A stretch of 64,000 nt of DNA from contig NZ_CP049885.1 of assembly GCF_011303755.1 (NCBI RefSeq), forward strand, positions 2,524,001 through 2,588,000. Direction: 5' to 3'. The notes below the pieces were generated by a model, which was not told the DNA's origin, did not search any database, and worked only from the letters and a program-made list of their open reading frames with translations. Source of the stretch: Acidovorax sp. HDW3. Lineage in GTDB: Bacteria; Pseudomonadota; Gammaproteobacteria; Burkholderiales; Burkholderiaceae_C. Each line of letters starts with the position of its first letter. Position 1 is the first letter of the stretch. Of this stretch, positions 34,476 to 42,989 are shown piece by piece. Position numbers and translations under genes: made by a program.

Positions 34476-34607
34476 GGTTTTTCTGTCTCCTCCGCGATCA
34501 CCCGACGCGCAAAAAATGCCTGAGTGATTGATTCACGATAACCGAGGCCCGGGGTGATTGCCGATACCATGTTCGGGGTTCATTTCACTTTGAGGAGGTT
34601 TCTCTAT

Positions 34608-35456
34608 ATGACGATTCAGACCGTAGGCATCATCGGCGCCGGCACCATGGGCAACGGCATTGCGCAGGCTTGCGCGGTAGTGGGCATTAACGTCGTGATG
34701 GTCGATGTGTCCGATGCTGCAGTGCAAAAAGGCATCGCCACCGTCGCCGCCAGCCTCGATCGCCTGATCAAGAAAGAAAAAATCAGCGCTGCCGACAAAG
34801 ACGCGGCGCTGGCGCACATCCAGGGTTCGACCCGCTATGAAGACCTGCAAAAGGCCGACCTGGTGATCGAGGCCGCGACCGAGAACCACGCCCTCAAGCT
34901 CAAGATCCTGCAGCAGGTCGATGCGCTGGTGCCGCCGCAGGTCATCATCGCCTCCAACACCTCGTCGATCTCCATCACCCAGCTCGCCGCATCCACCAGC
35001 CGCGCCGAGCGCTTCATCGGTATGCACTTCTTCAACCCGGTACCGATGATGGCGCTGGTGGAGATCATTCGCGGCCTGCAAACCTCGGACGAGACGCACG
35101 AGCGCGTCAAGCAACTCGCCGAGCGCCTGGGCAAGACGCCGATCACCGTCAAGAACGCCCCCGGCTTCGTCGTCAACCGCATCCTGGTGCCGATGATCAA
35201 CGAAGCCTTCTTCGTGCTGGCCGAGGGCCTGGCCACGCCCGAGGACATCGACGCCGGCATGAAACTCGGCTGCAACCACCCCATCGGCCCGCTGGCCCTG
35301 GCCGACATGGTGGGCCTGGACGTGTGCCTGGCGGTGATGGAGGTGTACCTCAAGGAATTTGGCGACAGCAAGTACCGCGCCTGCCCGCTGCTCAAGGAAT
35401 ACGTCGCCGCTGGCCGCCTGGGCCGCAAGAGCGGGCGTGGCGTGTACGCCTACTGA
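34608..35456 (+). CDS. 3-hydroxybutyryl-CoA dehydrogenase
   Basis: A 282-residue NAD(P)-dependent enzyme. GIIGAGTMGNGIAQACAVVG (residues 7-26) is the dinucleotide fold; ASNTSSISITQLA, GMHFFNPVPMMALVEIIRG (catalytic His) and NAPGFVVNRILVPMINEAFF are family signatures. It interconverts acetoacetyl-CoA and 3-hydroxybutyryl-CoA, linking to PHB or butyrate metabolism. The ATG at 34608 has an excellent GAGGAGG at 34592-34598; an in-frame ATG at 34560 is therefore rejected. It is monocistronic: a strong hairpin with a T-run follows the stop. Confidence 0.94.
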   Translation: MTIQTVGIIGAGTMGNGIAQACAVVGINVVMVDVSDAAVQKGIATVAASLDRLIKKEKISAADKDAALAHIQGSTRYEDLQKADLVIEAATENHALKLKILQQVDALVPPQVIIASNTSSISITQLAASTSRAERFIGMHFFNPVPMMALVEIIRGLQTSDETHERVKQLAERLGKTPITVKNAPGFVVNRILVPMINEAFFVLAEGLATPEDIDAGMKLGCNHPIGPLALADMVGLDVCLAVMEVYLKEFGDSKYRACPLLKEYVAAGRLGRKSGRGVYAY

Positions 35457-35464
35457 GCCTAGAT

Positions 35465-35520
35465 TGCTATTAAATTAATAGCTGCTCGCGCTTTACCAGA
35501 AAGCGTTAGCAGCTATTTTT
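35465..35520 (+). repeat. Dispersed hairpin repeat copy acting as a probable terminator
   Basis: GCTATTAAATTAATAGCTGC, TCGCGCTTT, the loop ACCAG, then AAAGCG, TT and AGCAGCTATTTTTA. The arms AATAGCTGCT and AGCAGCTATT pair perfectly and the inner GCGCTTT/AAAGCG extends the stem; five T follow directly. This gives an intrinsic-terminator shape after the hydroxybutyryl-CoA dehydrogenase gene. Confidence 0.75.
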
Positions 35521-35564
35521 ATGCCCAATCCACCCGTCTGCGCACACGGGATGACAATGGCCCC

Positions 35565-36611
35565 ATGCCGCACCGCACCGATACCCCTGCCGACACCGCC
35601 CCCCACCCCTACGCCGCCCTGACCCCGGACACCGTGCTCGACGCCCTCGCCAGCGTCGGCCTGTACGGCGATGGCCGCCTGCTGGCCCTGTCCTCGTACG
35701 AGAACCGCGTCTACCAGGTGGTGCTCGAAGACGGCAGCAAGGTGGTCGCCAAGTTCTACCGCCCCGGGCGCTGGAGCGCGGCGCAGATTGCCGAGGAACA
35801 GGACTTCGCCCAGCAACTCGCCGCTGCCGAGGTGCCGGTGGTCGCCCCCCTGGTGCTGGCCGGGCGCAGCCTGCACCAGCACGCCGGCTTTGCCTTTGCC
35901 GTCAGCCCCTGGCGCGGCGGGCGCGCGCCCGAGCTCGACGACCCCGAGGTGCTCGAATGGGTGGGCCGCTTCCTCGCCCGGCTGCACGAGGTCGGCAGCC
36001 GCCAGCCCTTCGCCGCACGCCCGCAGCTGTCGTGGCAGCGCTGGGGCCAGGAGGCGCGCGACTGGCTGCTGGCGCACGATTGCGTGCCGCCCGAGGTGCG
36101 CAGCGCGTGGCAGCAGGCTTGTGACGAAGCTATAAAAATAATAGCTACTAGCGCTTACCATATGGGCGTTAGCACCGAATTTCACCTACAAGATGCGACC
36201 GCGCTGCGGCTGCACGGCGACTGCCACGGCGGCAACATCCTGTGGACGCCGGTACAAGAGCCCGGGGGCGGGCCGCACTTCGTCGATCTGGACGACGCCT
36301 GCCAGGGCCCGGCGGTGCAAGACCTGTGGATGCTGCTGTCGGGCGAGCGCGCGCAGCAAACGCGCCAACTCGCCGCCCTGCTCGACGGCTACGAGCAGCT
36401 GCGCCCCTTCGACCGGCGCGAACTGGCGCTGATCGAGCCGCTGCGCACCCTGCGCCTGATCCACTACAGCGCCTGGCTGGCGCGGCGCTGGGGCGACCCC
36501 ACCTTCCCGCAGCATTTCCCCTGGTTTGGCAGCGCCGACTACTGGCGCGAGCAAACCCGCCTGCTGCACGGACAATGCGACGCCATGCGCCACCCGCCGC
36601 TGTCGGCCTAA
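35565..36611 (+). CDS. srkA: Stress response serine/threonine kinase SrkA (YihE/RdoA)
   Basis: A 348-residue aminoglycoside-phosphotransferase-fold kinase. SSYENRVYQVVLEDGSKVVA (residues 43-62), KFYRPGRWS, RLHGDCHGGNILW (catalytic loop) and FVDLDDACQGP (metal-binding Asp) are SrkA hallmarks. In E. coli it protects cells from stress-induced death. Residues 189-204 (AIKIIATSAYHMGVST), in the stretch just before the catalytic loop, are encoded by a hairpin repeat copy. They read through in frame and make the protein about 20 residues longer than E. coli SrkA (328). Followed after 50 bases by a GT39-like gene on the same strand. Confidence 0.9.
   Translation: MPHRTDTPADTAPHPYAALTPDTVLDALASVGLYGDGRLLALSSYENRVYQVVLEDGSKVVAKFYRPGRWSAAQIAEEQDFAQQLAAAEVPVVAPLVLAGRSLHQHAGFAFAVSPWRGGRAPELDDPEVLEWVGRFLARLHEVGSRQPFAARPQLSWQRWGQEARDWLLAHDCVPPEVRSAWQQACDEAIKIIATSAYHMGVSTEFHLQDATALRLHGDCHGGNILWTPVQEPGGGPHFVDLDDACQGPAVQDLWMLLSGERAQQTRQLAALLDGYEQLRPFDRRELALIEPLRTLRLIHYSAWLARRWGDPTFPQHFPWFGSADYWREQTRLLHGQCDAMRHPPLSA
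36129..36174. repeat. Dispersed hairpin repeat copy inside srkA
   Basis: GCTATAAAAATAATAGCTAC, TAGCGCTTA, the loop CCATAT, then GGGCGTTAGCACC. The left side is almost identical to the intergenic copy at 35465 and the right arm is partly decayed. It is translated in frame as residues 189-204 of SrkA. Confidence 0.7.
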
Positions 36612-36661
36612 GGTGTTCGCACGCTCATTACACTGACGCCCTTTTGCCCGCAGCCCGCACC

Positions 36662-38221
36662 ATGCCGCCCACCGCCCCGACGCTCAACCTGTTTGGCTGG
36701 CACATCGACCCCGACAGCCGCCGCGACATGGGCCGCCTGGCCGCCGCCTTCATCGCCCTGCACCTGCTGCTGTGGACGCTGCTGCCGGCCCTGAGCCACC
36801 GCGCCCCGCCCTGGGACAACATCGAGCAGCTGGTGTGGACGCAATCGCTGCAATGGGGCTACTACAAGCACCCGCCCGCACCCACCTGGTGGATGTACTT
36901 CTGGACCGAGCTGCTCGGGCGCAAGGTCTGGGTGACGTTCTTTGCCGCCCAGCTCAGCGTCGCCGGCATGTTGTGGTGCCTGTGGCGCATCGCCCTCATC
37001 GTCACCACGCCGCTGCGCGCCTTCGTCGCCCTGGTGCTCACCGCCCTCGTCGCCTACCACGGCCTGCGCGGCATCATGGCCAACCACAACACCCTGCAGT
37101 TGCTGCCCGTGGGCCTGCTGCTGTGGGCCAGCCTGAGCGCCGTGCGCGCCAGCGGCCACCAGCGCTGGCTGCTGTGGGCCGGCGTCGGCGCCGCCGCTGC
37201 GCTCACGCTGCTGTCCAAATACAGCGCCCTGGTCTGGTTTGCCGCCATCGCCCTGTGGCTGGCGCAAGACGCGCGGATGCACCGCCTGCGCGCCTGGGCG
37301 CCGGTGCTGCTCGCCGCCGCCGTCGCCCTGGCCCTGCTCGCGCCCCACCTGGCGTGGCTGGTGCAGTCTGACTTTGCCAGCCTGCGCTACGCCCAGGATT
37401 CGGTGGAAAACGGCAATGCCGGCAACGCCAGCCACTGGACGGATTTCTGGAACTTCTGCAGCGCCCAGATCGGCCGCGTGCTGCCCGCGCTGCTGACCCT
37501 GGCACTGCTGCGCTGGCAGCTGCGCCACGCACCCAGGGTGGCGCACAGCACACCCGCTGGCGTGCAGCAAGAAGGCCGCTTCGTGCTGCTGCTGGGCCTG
37601 GGGCCGCTGGCCATCACGCTGCTGCTGGGCCTGGGCGGAATGCACCTGGCCGCCTCCTGGGCGACGACGTTCTACGCCCTCTTTGGCCTGTTGCTGCTGC
37701 GCTGGCTGCCCGCTGTAGCGCCAGCGGTGCTGCTGCGCCGCACCGTGCTGCTGGGCCTGGGCGCGCAGCTGCTGCTCGCTGGCGGCCTGGCGCTCGGGCG
37801 CGGGCTGCTGGTGGACGTGCTCGGGCGCAACGCCCGCTCCAACTTTCCGGCGCCAGCGCTGGCGGCGCAGCTAGGCACCCTCTGGCGCGCCCAGGCACAC
37901 ACGCCGCTGCGCGTGCTCGCCGGCGAAACCTGGCTCGCCGGCAACGTCTCCATCCACCTGCCAAGCCAGCCCCAGGTGTTCATCAACGCCGAACCGGCGC
38001 ACGCCCCCTGGATCGACACCAACGCCCTGGCACGCTGCGACCTGCTGGTGCTCATCGACCGCAGCCCGGGCACTCCACCAGCGAGCGCCGCCACCCAGGC
38101 CCTGATGGCACGCGCCCAGGCCCACGGACAGATCAGCGTGCCCTGGACGTCCCGCCCCCACGGCCCACAGTTGACGGTGGACTGGGGCATCGTGGCGGCG
38201 ACGCAGCCCGGCTGCGAATGA
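36662..38221 (+). CDS. Glycosyltransferase family 39-like integral membrane protein
   Basis: A 519-residue protein with about eleven membrane segments and an early first-loop region PWDNIEQLVWTQSLQWGYYKHPP. The acidic D-N-x-E followed by YYKHPP is the pattern of ArnT/PMT-type lipid-linked sugar transferases (GT39). GIMANHNTLQLLPVGLLLW and LLSKYSALVWFAAI are consistent with the family. A C-terminal soluble portion (about 430-519) should be periplasmic. It may modify lipid A or a surface glycan using a polyprenyl-phosphate sugar; the substrate is unknown. Convergent with tRNA-Thr. Confidence 0.8.
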   Translation: MPPTAPTLNLFGWHIDPDSRRDMGRLAAAFIALHLLLWTLLPALSHRAPPWDNIEQLVWTQSLQWGYYKHPPAPTWWMYFWTELLGRKVWVTFFAAQLSVAGMLWCLWRIALIVTTPLRAFVALVLTALVAYHGLRGIMANHNTLQLLPVGLLLWASLSAVRASGHQRWLLWAGVGAAAALTLLSKYSALVWFAAIALWLAQDARMHRLRAWAPVLLAAAVALALLAPHLAWLVQSDFASLRYAQDSVENGNAGNASHWTDFWNFCSAQIGRVLPALLTLALLRWQLRHAPRVAHSTPAGVQQEGRFVLLLGLGPLAITLLLGLGGMHLAASWATTFYALFGLLLLRWLPAVAPAVLLRRTVLLGLGAQLLLAGGLALGRGLLVDVLGRNARSNFPAPALAAQLGTLWRAQAHTPLRVLAGETWLAGNVSIHLPSQPQVFINAEPAHAPWIDTNALARCDLLVLIDRSPGTPPASAATQALMARAQAHGQISVPWTSRPHGPQLTVDWGIVAATQPGCE

Positions 38222-38232
38222 GACGGGCAAAG

Positions 38233-38263
38233 AAAAAGCCGCACGTTCAGGGAACTGTGCGGC
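38233..38263 (-). terminator. Intrinsic terminator of tRNA-Thr
   Basis: Read on the minus strand, GCCGCAC and GTGCGGC form a 7-bp perfect stem followed by TTTTT (38237-38233). It lies 8 bases after the tRNA CCA end. Confidence 0.8.
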
Positions 38264-38270
38264 CTTGATA

Positions 38271-38346
38271 TGGTGCCGGTTGTCGGATTCGAACTGACGA
38301 CCTACCGCTTACAAGGCGGGTGCTCTACCAACTGAGCTAAACCGGC
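38271..38346 (-). tRNA. tRNA-Thr, anticodon TGT
   Basis: A 76-base cloverleaf including an encoded CCA. The acceptor stem GCCGGTT pairs with AACCGGC; the D arm is GCTCAGTTGGTAGAGC; the anticodon loop CTTGTAA gives TGT; the T arm GTCAGTTCGAATCCGAC has the A-C mismatch that E. coli tRNA-Thr(TGT) also shows. It lies 31 bases upstream of the sspB stop region on the same strand and has its own terminator. Confidence 0.95.
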
Positions 38347-38377
38347 GAAAGCGCGGATTCTATACCGAATCCGTTGC

Positions 38378-38863
38378 TTATTTCACACGCTTGAGCGCAG
38401 GGCGCGTGCCCGTTGCTGGCGGCGTCGGGGGCTCGTCGTCACCCTCGGGAGAAGTCTCGGCGCGGTGCAGCGGCACCACGCGCTCGTCGCGCTCGCCAGC
38501 GATGGCCAAGGGCGCGCTGGGCGTGGCGACCAGCTCCTGCGGTGTCGGCGGCGGAAAAGCCATGCCCTGGCCGTTTTCACGCGCGTAAATCGCTGTCACA
38601 TGGCTGATCGGGACGATGATTTCACGCGGCTGGCCGCCGAAGCGGGCCTTGAACTCAATGTAGTCATTGCCCAGGTGCAGGGCGCTGGTGGCGTCCATGC
38701 TGACATTGAGCACGATTTCGCCATCCTTGACGTATTCGCGCGGCACCTGCACCGAGGTATCGACCCGCACCACGACGTAAGGTGTGAAACCGTTGTCGTT
38801 GCACCACTCGTACATGGCACGGATCAGGTAGGGGCGGGTCGAAGGGCTGTCTTGCTCGTTCAT
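38378..38863 (-). CDS. sspB: ClpXP specificity-enhancing factor SspB
   Basis: A 161-residue adaptor that delivers ssrA-tagged proteins to ClpXP. The folded domain (about 5-110) has TRPYLIRAMYEWCNDNGFTP, DGEIVLNVSMDA, FGGQPREIIVPISHVTAIYA and ARENGQGMAF. An acidic/Pro-rich linker and a short C-terminal hydrophobic-basic end (RPALKRVK) follow, which in the family docks on ClpX. The ATG at 38863 is preferred over a GTG four codons upstream. It follows sspA by 22 bases. Confidence 0.93.
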   Translation of the reverse strand: MNEQDSPSTRPYLIRAMYEWCNDNGFTPYVVVRVDTSVQVPREYVKDGEIVLNVSMDATSALHLGNDYIEFKARFGGQPREIIVPISHVTAIYARENGQGMAFPPPTPQELVATPSAPLAIAGERDERVVPLHRAETSPEGDDEPPTPPATGTRPALKRVK

Positions 38864-38885
38864 GGCAACACTCACTGCAGCACGC

Positions 38886-39497
38886 TTACTTGCGCATGAC
38901 CTTTTCAGACGGTGTCAGCGCCTCGATGTAGGCCGGGCGCGAGAAAATGCGCTCGGCGTACTTGAGCAGCGGTGCGGCGTTCTTCGACAGCTCGATGCCG
39001 TAGTAATCGAGGCGCCACAGCAGCGGTGCAATCGCCACGTCGAGCATGGAGAAGTTCTCGCCGAGCATGTACTTGTTCTTGAGGAACACGGGCGCGAGCT
39101 GCGTCAGGCGATCGCGGATGTGGCTGCGGGCCTTTTCCAGCGCCTTGTCGTTGCCCTTGGTGGCACGCGATTCGAGCGCGTTCACGTGGGTGAACAGCTC
39201 TTTTTCAAAGTTGAGCAGGAACAGGCGCACGCGCGCACGATCGACCGGGTCGCCGGGCATGAGCTGCGGGTGTGGGAAGCGCTCGTCGATGTACTCGTTG
39301 ATGATGTTCGACTCGTACAGGATCAGATCGCGCTCGACCAGGATAGGCACCTGGCCGTAGGGGTTCATCACGCTGATGTCTTCGGGCTTGTTGTACAGAT
39401 CGACGTCGCGGATCTCGAAATCCATGCCTTTTTCAAACAGCACGAAGCGGCAGCGGTGGGAAAAGGGGCAGGTCGTTCCCGAGTAAAGCACCATCAT
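38886..39497 (-). CDS. sspA: Stringent starvation protein A
   Basis: A 203-residue glutathione-S-transferase-fold protein that binds RNA polymerase rather than acting as an enzyme. VLYSGTTCPFSHRCRFVLFE (residues 3-22) and the Tyr/Pro-rich turn GQVPILVERDLILYESNIINEYIDE are typical. AGGAG precedes the double ATG at 39497. A terminator lies between petC and this gene, so sspA-sspB probably form their own unit with possible read-through from petABC. Confidence 0.93.
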   Translation of the reverse strand: MMVLYSGTTCPFSHRCRFVLFEKGMDFEIRDVDLYNKPEDISVMNPYGQVPILVERDLILYESNIINEYIDERFPHPQLMPGDPVDRARVRLFLLNFEKELFTHVNALESRATKGNDKALEKARSHIRDRLTQLAPVFLKNKYMLGENFSMLDVAIAPLLWRLDYYGIELSKNAAPLLKYAERIFSRPAYIEALTPSEKVMRK

Positions 39498-39518
39498 GGC
39501 GAGAGACTCCTAAAAATC

Positions 39519-39549
39519 AAAAAGAGTGGGACGCCAAAAGCGCCCACTC
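39519..39549 (-). terminator. Intrinsic terminator between petC and sspA
   Basis: On the minus strand GAGTGGG, GCG, the loop TTTTG, CGC, one bulged T and CCCACTC form a 10-bp stem, followed by TTTTT. It ends the petABC transcript about 20 bases before sspA. Confidence 0.75.
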
Positions 39550-39596
39550 CGCAAAGGCAACGCCCACCCGAAAACCGGGCGGGCGCGCGTCAGGTC

Positions 39597-40355
39597 TTAT
39601 TTGACGTCTTTCCAGTATGCCGCGTTCAAACGCCAGGCAATGACCGTAAAGATCGCCAGGTACAGCAACACCCACAGGCCCAGGCTCTTGCGCTGGTCCT
39701 GGGCGGGCTCGCCCATCCACTGCAGGTAGTTGACCAGGTCGCCAACAGCTTTGTCGTACTCCTGTTCACTCATGCTGCCCTTGGTGAGCTGCTCCCAGCC
39801 TTTAAAGACATGGGTTTTTTCACCGTTTTTTTCCACCTCGTCAAACAAGGCGCGGCGCTCGCCCTGCATCTGCCACAGCGGGTGCGGCATACCCACGCTG
39901 GGGAAGGCCAGGTTGTTCCAGCCGGTGGCCTTGGTGTCGTCGCGGTAGAAGGTACGCAAGAAGGTGTACAGATAGTCAGCCCCGGAGCCCTGGCTACCAG
40001 CGCGCGAACGGGCGATCACGGTCAGATCCGGCGGGTTGGCACCAAACCATTCGGCGGCCTGCTTGGGATCAATCGTTGCCTTCATGGTTTCACCGATTTT
40101 GTCGGTGGTGAACAGCAGGTTGTCCTTGATTTCCTGCTCAGTCAAGCCGATGTCCTTCAGGCGGTTGTAGCGCATAAAGGCGGCCGAGTGGCAGTTGAGG
40201 CAGTAGTTGACAAAAATCTTGGCGCCGTTTTGCAGCGAAGCCTGATCCTTGGTGTTGACCGGGGCCTTGTCCCAGGCGATGCCGCCGGCGTCAGACGCCT
40301 GTGCACCGCCGACGATACCCAGGGCCGCAATCAGAGAGAGAAGCAGTTTTTTCAT
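39597..40355 (-). CDS. petC: Cytochrome c1 of the bc1 complex
   Basis: A 252-residue protein: signal peptide (residues 1-20), haem c motif CLNCH with sixth-ligand region MPHPLW, and a C-terminal membrane anchor (SLGLWVLLYLAIFTVIAWRL). It passes electrons from the Rieske protein to soluble cytochrome c in aerobic respiration. It is the third gene of petABC, 16 bases after petB. Confidence 0.95.
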   Translation of the reverse strand: MKKLLLSLIAALGIVGGAQASDAGGIAWDKAPVNTKDQASLQNGAKIFVNYCLNCHSAAFMRYNRLKDIGLTEQEIKDNLLFTTDKIGETMKATIDPKQAAEWFGANPPDLTVIARSRAGSQGSGADYLYTFLRTFYRDDTKATGWNNLAFPSVGMPHPLWQMQGERRALFDEVEKNGEKTHVFKGWEQLTKGSMSEQEYDKAVGDLVNYLQWMGEPAQDQRKSLGLWVLLYLAIFTVIAWRLNAAYWKDVK

Positions 40356-40371
40356 TGTGGTGGTCTCCGGC

Positions 40372-41787
40372 TCAGTGGGGCTTGAAGTTCACGCGCTCAG
40401 GCACGGGCTTGGGCGTGCCCAGGCGGCTCCACCAGGGCATCAGCAGGAAGAAACCAAAGTAGAACAGGGTACCCACTTGCGAGACGCGTTCACCCACGGG
40501 CGACGGTGCTTGCGTGCCCAGATAGGCCAGGATCACGAACCACACCACGAAGATCGCGTACATCAGCTTGTGCCAGCTCGGGCGGTAGCGGATCGAGCGC
40601 GCCGGGCTGCAGTCGAGCCAAGGCAGGAAGAACAGGATGATGACAGCGCCACCCATGACGACCACACCCCAGAACTTGGCATCGATAGCGAACATCAGGG
40701 CGATGACCACAGCAGCAGCCACAGCACTCAGCGCCTTGAACACGCCCGGCGCCTTGAGCAGGCCGAACAGGCCACCCAGACCGACGCAGGCGATCAGGGC
40801 GTACATCATTTCGCTGGTGATGGCACGCAGCATCGAGTAGAAGGGCGTGAAGTACCACACCGGAGCGATGTGGTTGGGCGTCTTCAGCGGGTCGGCCGGG
40901 ATGAAGTTGTTGTACTCCAGGAAGTAGCCGCCGAACTCGGGCGCAAAGAAGATGATGGCCGAGAAGATGAACAGGAAGATGCTCACGCCGAAGATGTCGT
41001 GCACCGTGTAGTAGGGGTGGAACGGGATGCCGTCCAGGGGGTGGCCCTTGGCGTCCACCGGCTTGCCGGGGCCCTTGATTTCGATGCCGTCGGGGTTGTT
41101 CGAGCCGACGTCGTGCAGCGCCAGCAAGTGCGCCACCACCAGGCCCAGCAGCACCAGCGGCACGGCGATGACGTGGAAGCTGAAGAAGCGGTTGAGCGTG
41201 GCGTCACCGACGACGTAGTCGCCACGGATCAGCAGCGCCAGGTCGGGACCGACGAAGGGGATGGCCGAGAACAGGTTCACGATCACCTGGGCGCCCCAGT
41301 ACGACATCTGGCCCCAGGGCAGCAGGTAGCCCATGAAGGCTTCGGCCATCAGCGCCAGGAAGATGGCGCAGCCGAAGATCCAGACCAGTTCGCGCGGCTT
41401 GCGGTACGAACCGTAGAGCAGGCCACGGAACATGTGCAGGTAGACAACGATGAAGAACGCCGAGGCACCGGTGGAGTGCATGTAGCGGATCAGCCAGCCC
41501 CAGGGCACATCGCGCATGATGAACTCGACCGACTCGAACGCCTTGGCGGCGTCGGGCTTGTAGTTCATCACGAGGAAGATGCCGGTGACGATCTGGATCA
41601 CCAGCACCAAGAGCGCCAGCGAGCCGAAGATGTACCAGAAGTTGAAGTTCTTCGGAGCGTAGTACTCCGACATGTGAACCTTGTAGGCGTCAAAAGCCGT
41701 CGGGAAACGGTTTTCCAGCCAGTTCATGGTCTTCGCGCCAGCCGAGGCGTTGGGCGAGACTTCCTTGAATTCGCGGTAAGCAGCCAT
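40372..41787 (-). CDS. petB: Cytochrome b of the bc1 complex
   Basis: A 471-residue integral membrane protein with the two b-haem histidine pairs on helices B and D and quinol-site sequences (GWLIRYMHSTGASAFFIVVY, PWGQMSYWGAQVIVNLFSAI, and the Qo-site PEW-like region FAPEFGGYFLEYNNF, which reads PEF here). It is somewhat longer than cytochromes b of about 430 residues because of an extended C-terminus. The middle gene of petABC, 15 bases after petA. Confidence 0.95.
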   Translation of the reverse strand: MAAYREFKEVSPNASAGAKTMNWLENRFPTAFDAYKVHMSEYYAPKNFNFWYIFGSLALLVLVIQIVTGIFLVMNYKPDAAKAFESVEFIMRDVPWGWLIRYMHSTGASAFFIVVYLHMFRGLLYGSYRKPRELVWIFGCAIFLALMAEAFMGYLLPWGQMSYWGAQVIVNLFSAIPFVGPDLALLIRGDYVVGDATLNRFFSFHVIAVPLVLLGLVVAHLLALHDVGSNNPDGIEIKGPGKPVDAKGHPLDGIPFHPYYTVHDIFGVSIFLFIFSAIIFFAPEFGGYFLEYNNFIPADPLKTPNHIAPVWYFTPFYSMLRAITSEMMYALIACVGLGGLFGLLKAPGVFKALSAVAAAVVIALMFAIDAKFWGVVVMGGAVIILFFLPWLDCSPARSIRYRPSWHKLMYAIFVVWFVILAYLGTQAPSPVGERVSQVGTLFYFGFFLLMPWWSRLGTPKPVPERVNFKPH

Positions 41788-41802
41788 TTGTCAGTGCCTC
41801 CC

Positions 41803-42402
41803 TCAGGCTTTTTTGTCTTCACCGATCAGGAGTTTGGTCTCCGACAGGTACATGTGGGGTGGCACTTCGAGGTTGTCGGGCGCCGGTTTGTTCTTGAACA
41901 CGCGGCCTGCCAGGTCAAAGGTGGAGCCGTGGCAAGGGCACAGGAAACCGCCCTGCCAGTCGCTGGGCAGCGAGGGCTGCGGGCCCGTCACAAATTTATC
42001 GATCGGCGAGCAGCCCAGGTGGGTACAGATGCCAACCACCACCAGAATATCGGGTTTGATCGAGCGGTGCTCATTGCGCGCATACGGCGGCGTGAACTCG
42101 TCGGGGTGGCGCTGGGACTGGGGATCGGCCAGCTGGGCATCGAGCTTGGGCAGCTCGGCGAGCTGCTCGGGCGTGCGCTTGATGATCCAGACGGGCTTGC
42201 CGCGCCATTCGGCGGTGATTTTCTCGCCCGGCTTGAGGCTGGAGATGTCCACTTCCACCGCCGCGCCGGCGGCCTTGGCCTTCTCGGACGGCTGGAAGGT
42301 GCTCACAAAGGGGACGGCAGCAGCCACGCCGCCCACCGCGCCGGCGCAGCCGGACGCAATCAGCCACGTCCGCTTGCCGGAGTCGATCGGAGTTTCACTC
42401 AT
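41803..42402 (-). CDS. petA: Rieske iron-sulfur subunit of the bc1 complex
   Basis: A 199-residue protein with an N-terminal anchor preceded by GKRTWLIASGC, a twin-arginine-like signal in which the first Arg is Lys. The [2Fe-2S] ligands are in CTHLGC and CPCHGS. It accepts electrons from ubiquinol. Rieske proteins are Tat substrates, and tatABC lies about 4 kb away. First gene of petABC; a 163-base gap to mscL upstream holds its promoter, but no clean -35/-10 pair was identified. Confidence 0.95.
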   Translation of the reverse strand: MSETPIDSGKRTWLIASGCAGAVGGVAAAVPFVSTFQPSEKAKAAGAAVEVDISSLKPGEKITAEWRGKPVWIIKRTPEQLAELPKLDAQLADPQSQRHPDEFTPPYARNEHRSIKPDILVVVGICTHLGCSPIDKFVTGPQPSLPSDWQGGFLCPCHGSTFDLAGRVFKNKPAPDNLEVPPHMYLSETKLLIGEDKKA

Positions 42403-42565
42403 GGGGGGGATCCTCGGTATGCAACGCTATTAGGGTCAACCGCAAATTGTAGCGGAGTGATAATGGTCAATAGGGGGCTGTCCGATGTCAGGGCGCTGCC
42501 CTACATCAAGCAAAAATCAACCAGCCAACTTTTTTTGGCGCCGCAACAACACCCGGGAGCTACAG

Positions 42566-42988
42566 ATGAGCATGTTGAAAGAATTTCGTGAGTTCGCCGT
42601 CAAGGGCAACGTCATCGATCTGGCCGTGGGTGTGATCATTGGCGGCGCCTTTGGCAAGATCGTCGATTCGGTGGTCGCTGACCTCATCATGCCGGTAGTC
42701 GGCCTGGTGTTTGGCAAGCTCGATTTTTCCAATCTGTTCCTCGTCCTGGGCACCATCCCCGAGGGCACGGCGCGCACCCTGGCAGAGCTGAAAAAAGCCG
42801 GCGTACCGGTGTTTGCCTACGGCAACTTCATCACCGTGGCGGTCAACTTCCTGATCCTGGCCTTCATCATCTTCATCATGATCAAGCAGATCAACCGCCT
42901 GAAGCGCGAAGCCCCGGCGGCCCCCGAACCCGCCACGCCCGAGGACATCGTGCTGCTGCGCGAGATCCGCGACAGCCTCAAGCGCTAA
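42566..42988 (+). CDS. mscL: Large-conductance mechanosensitive channel MscL
   Basis: A 140-residue channel that opens on membrane tension to release solutes in osmotic downshock. [20 protein letters not shown] and [21 protein letters not shown] form the N-terminal helix and first membrane segment; [19 protein letters not shown]-like sequence (here [19 protein letters not shown]) is the second. The C-terminal acidic helix ends REIRDSLKR. The ATG at 42566 is preferred over an upstream extension without conserved residues. Convergent with pdxA, one base apart. Confidence 0.96.
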   Translation: MSMLKEFREFAVKGNVIDLAVGVIIGGAFGKIVDSVVADLIMPVVGLVFGKLDFSNLFLVLGTIPEGTARTLAELKKAGVPVFAYGNFITVAVNFLILAFIIFIMIKQINRLKREAPAAPEPATPEDIVLLREIRDSLKR

Positions 42989-42989
42989 A

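Noticed and set aside
34560-34607. An earlier start for 3-hydroxybutyryl-CoA dehydrogenase
   Set aside because: The GAGGAGG at 34592 and the conserved N-terminus fix the start at 34608.
42403-42565. A sigma-70 promoter for petABC (TTGACC with TACAAT on the minus strand)
   Set aside because: The spacing is only 13 bases, too short for a normal promoter.
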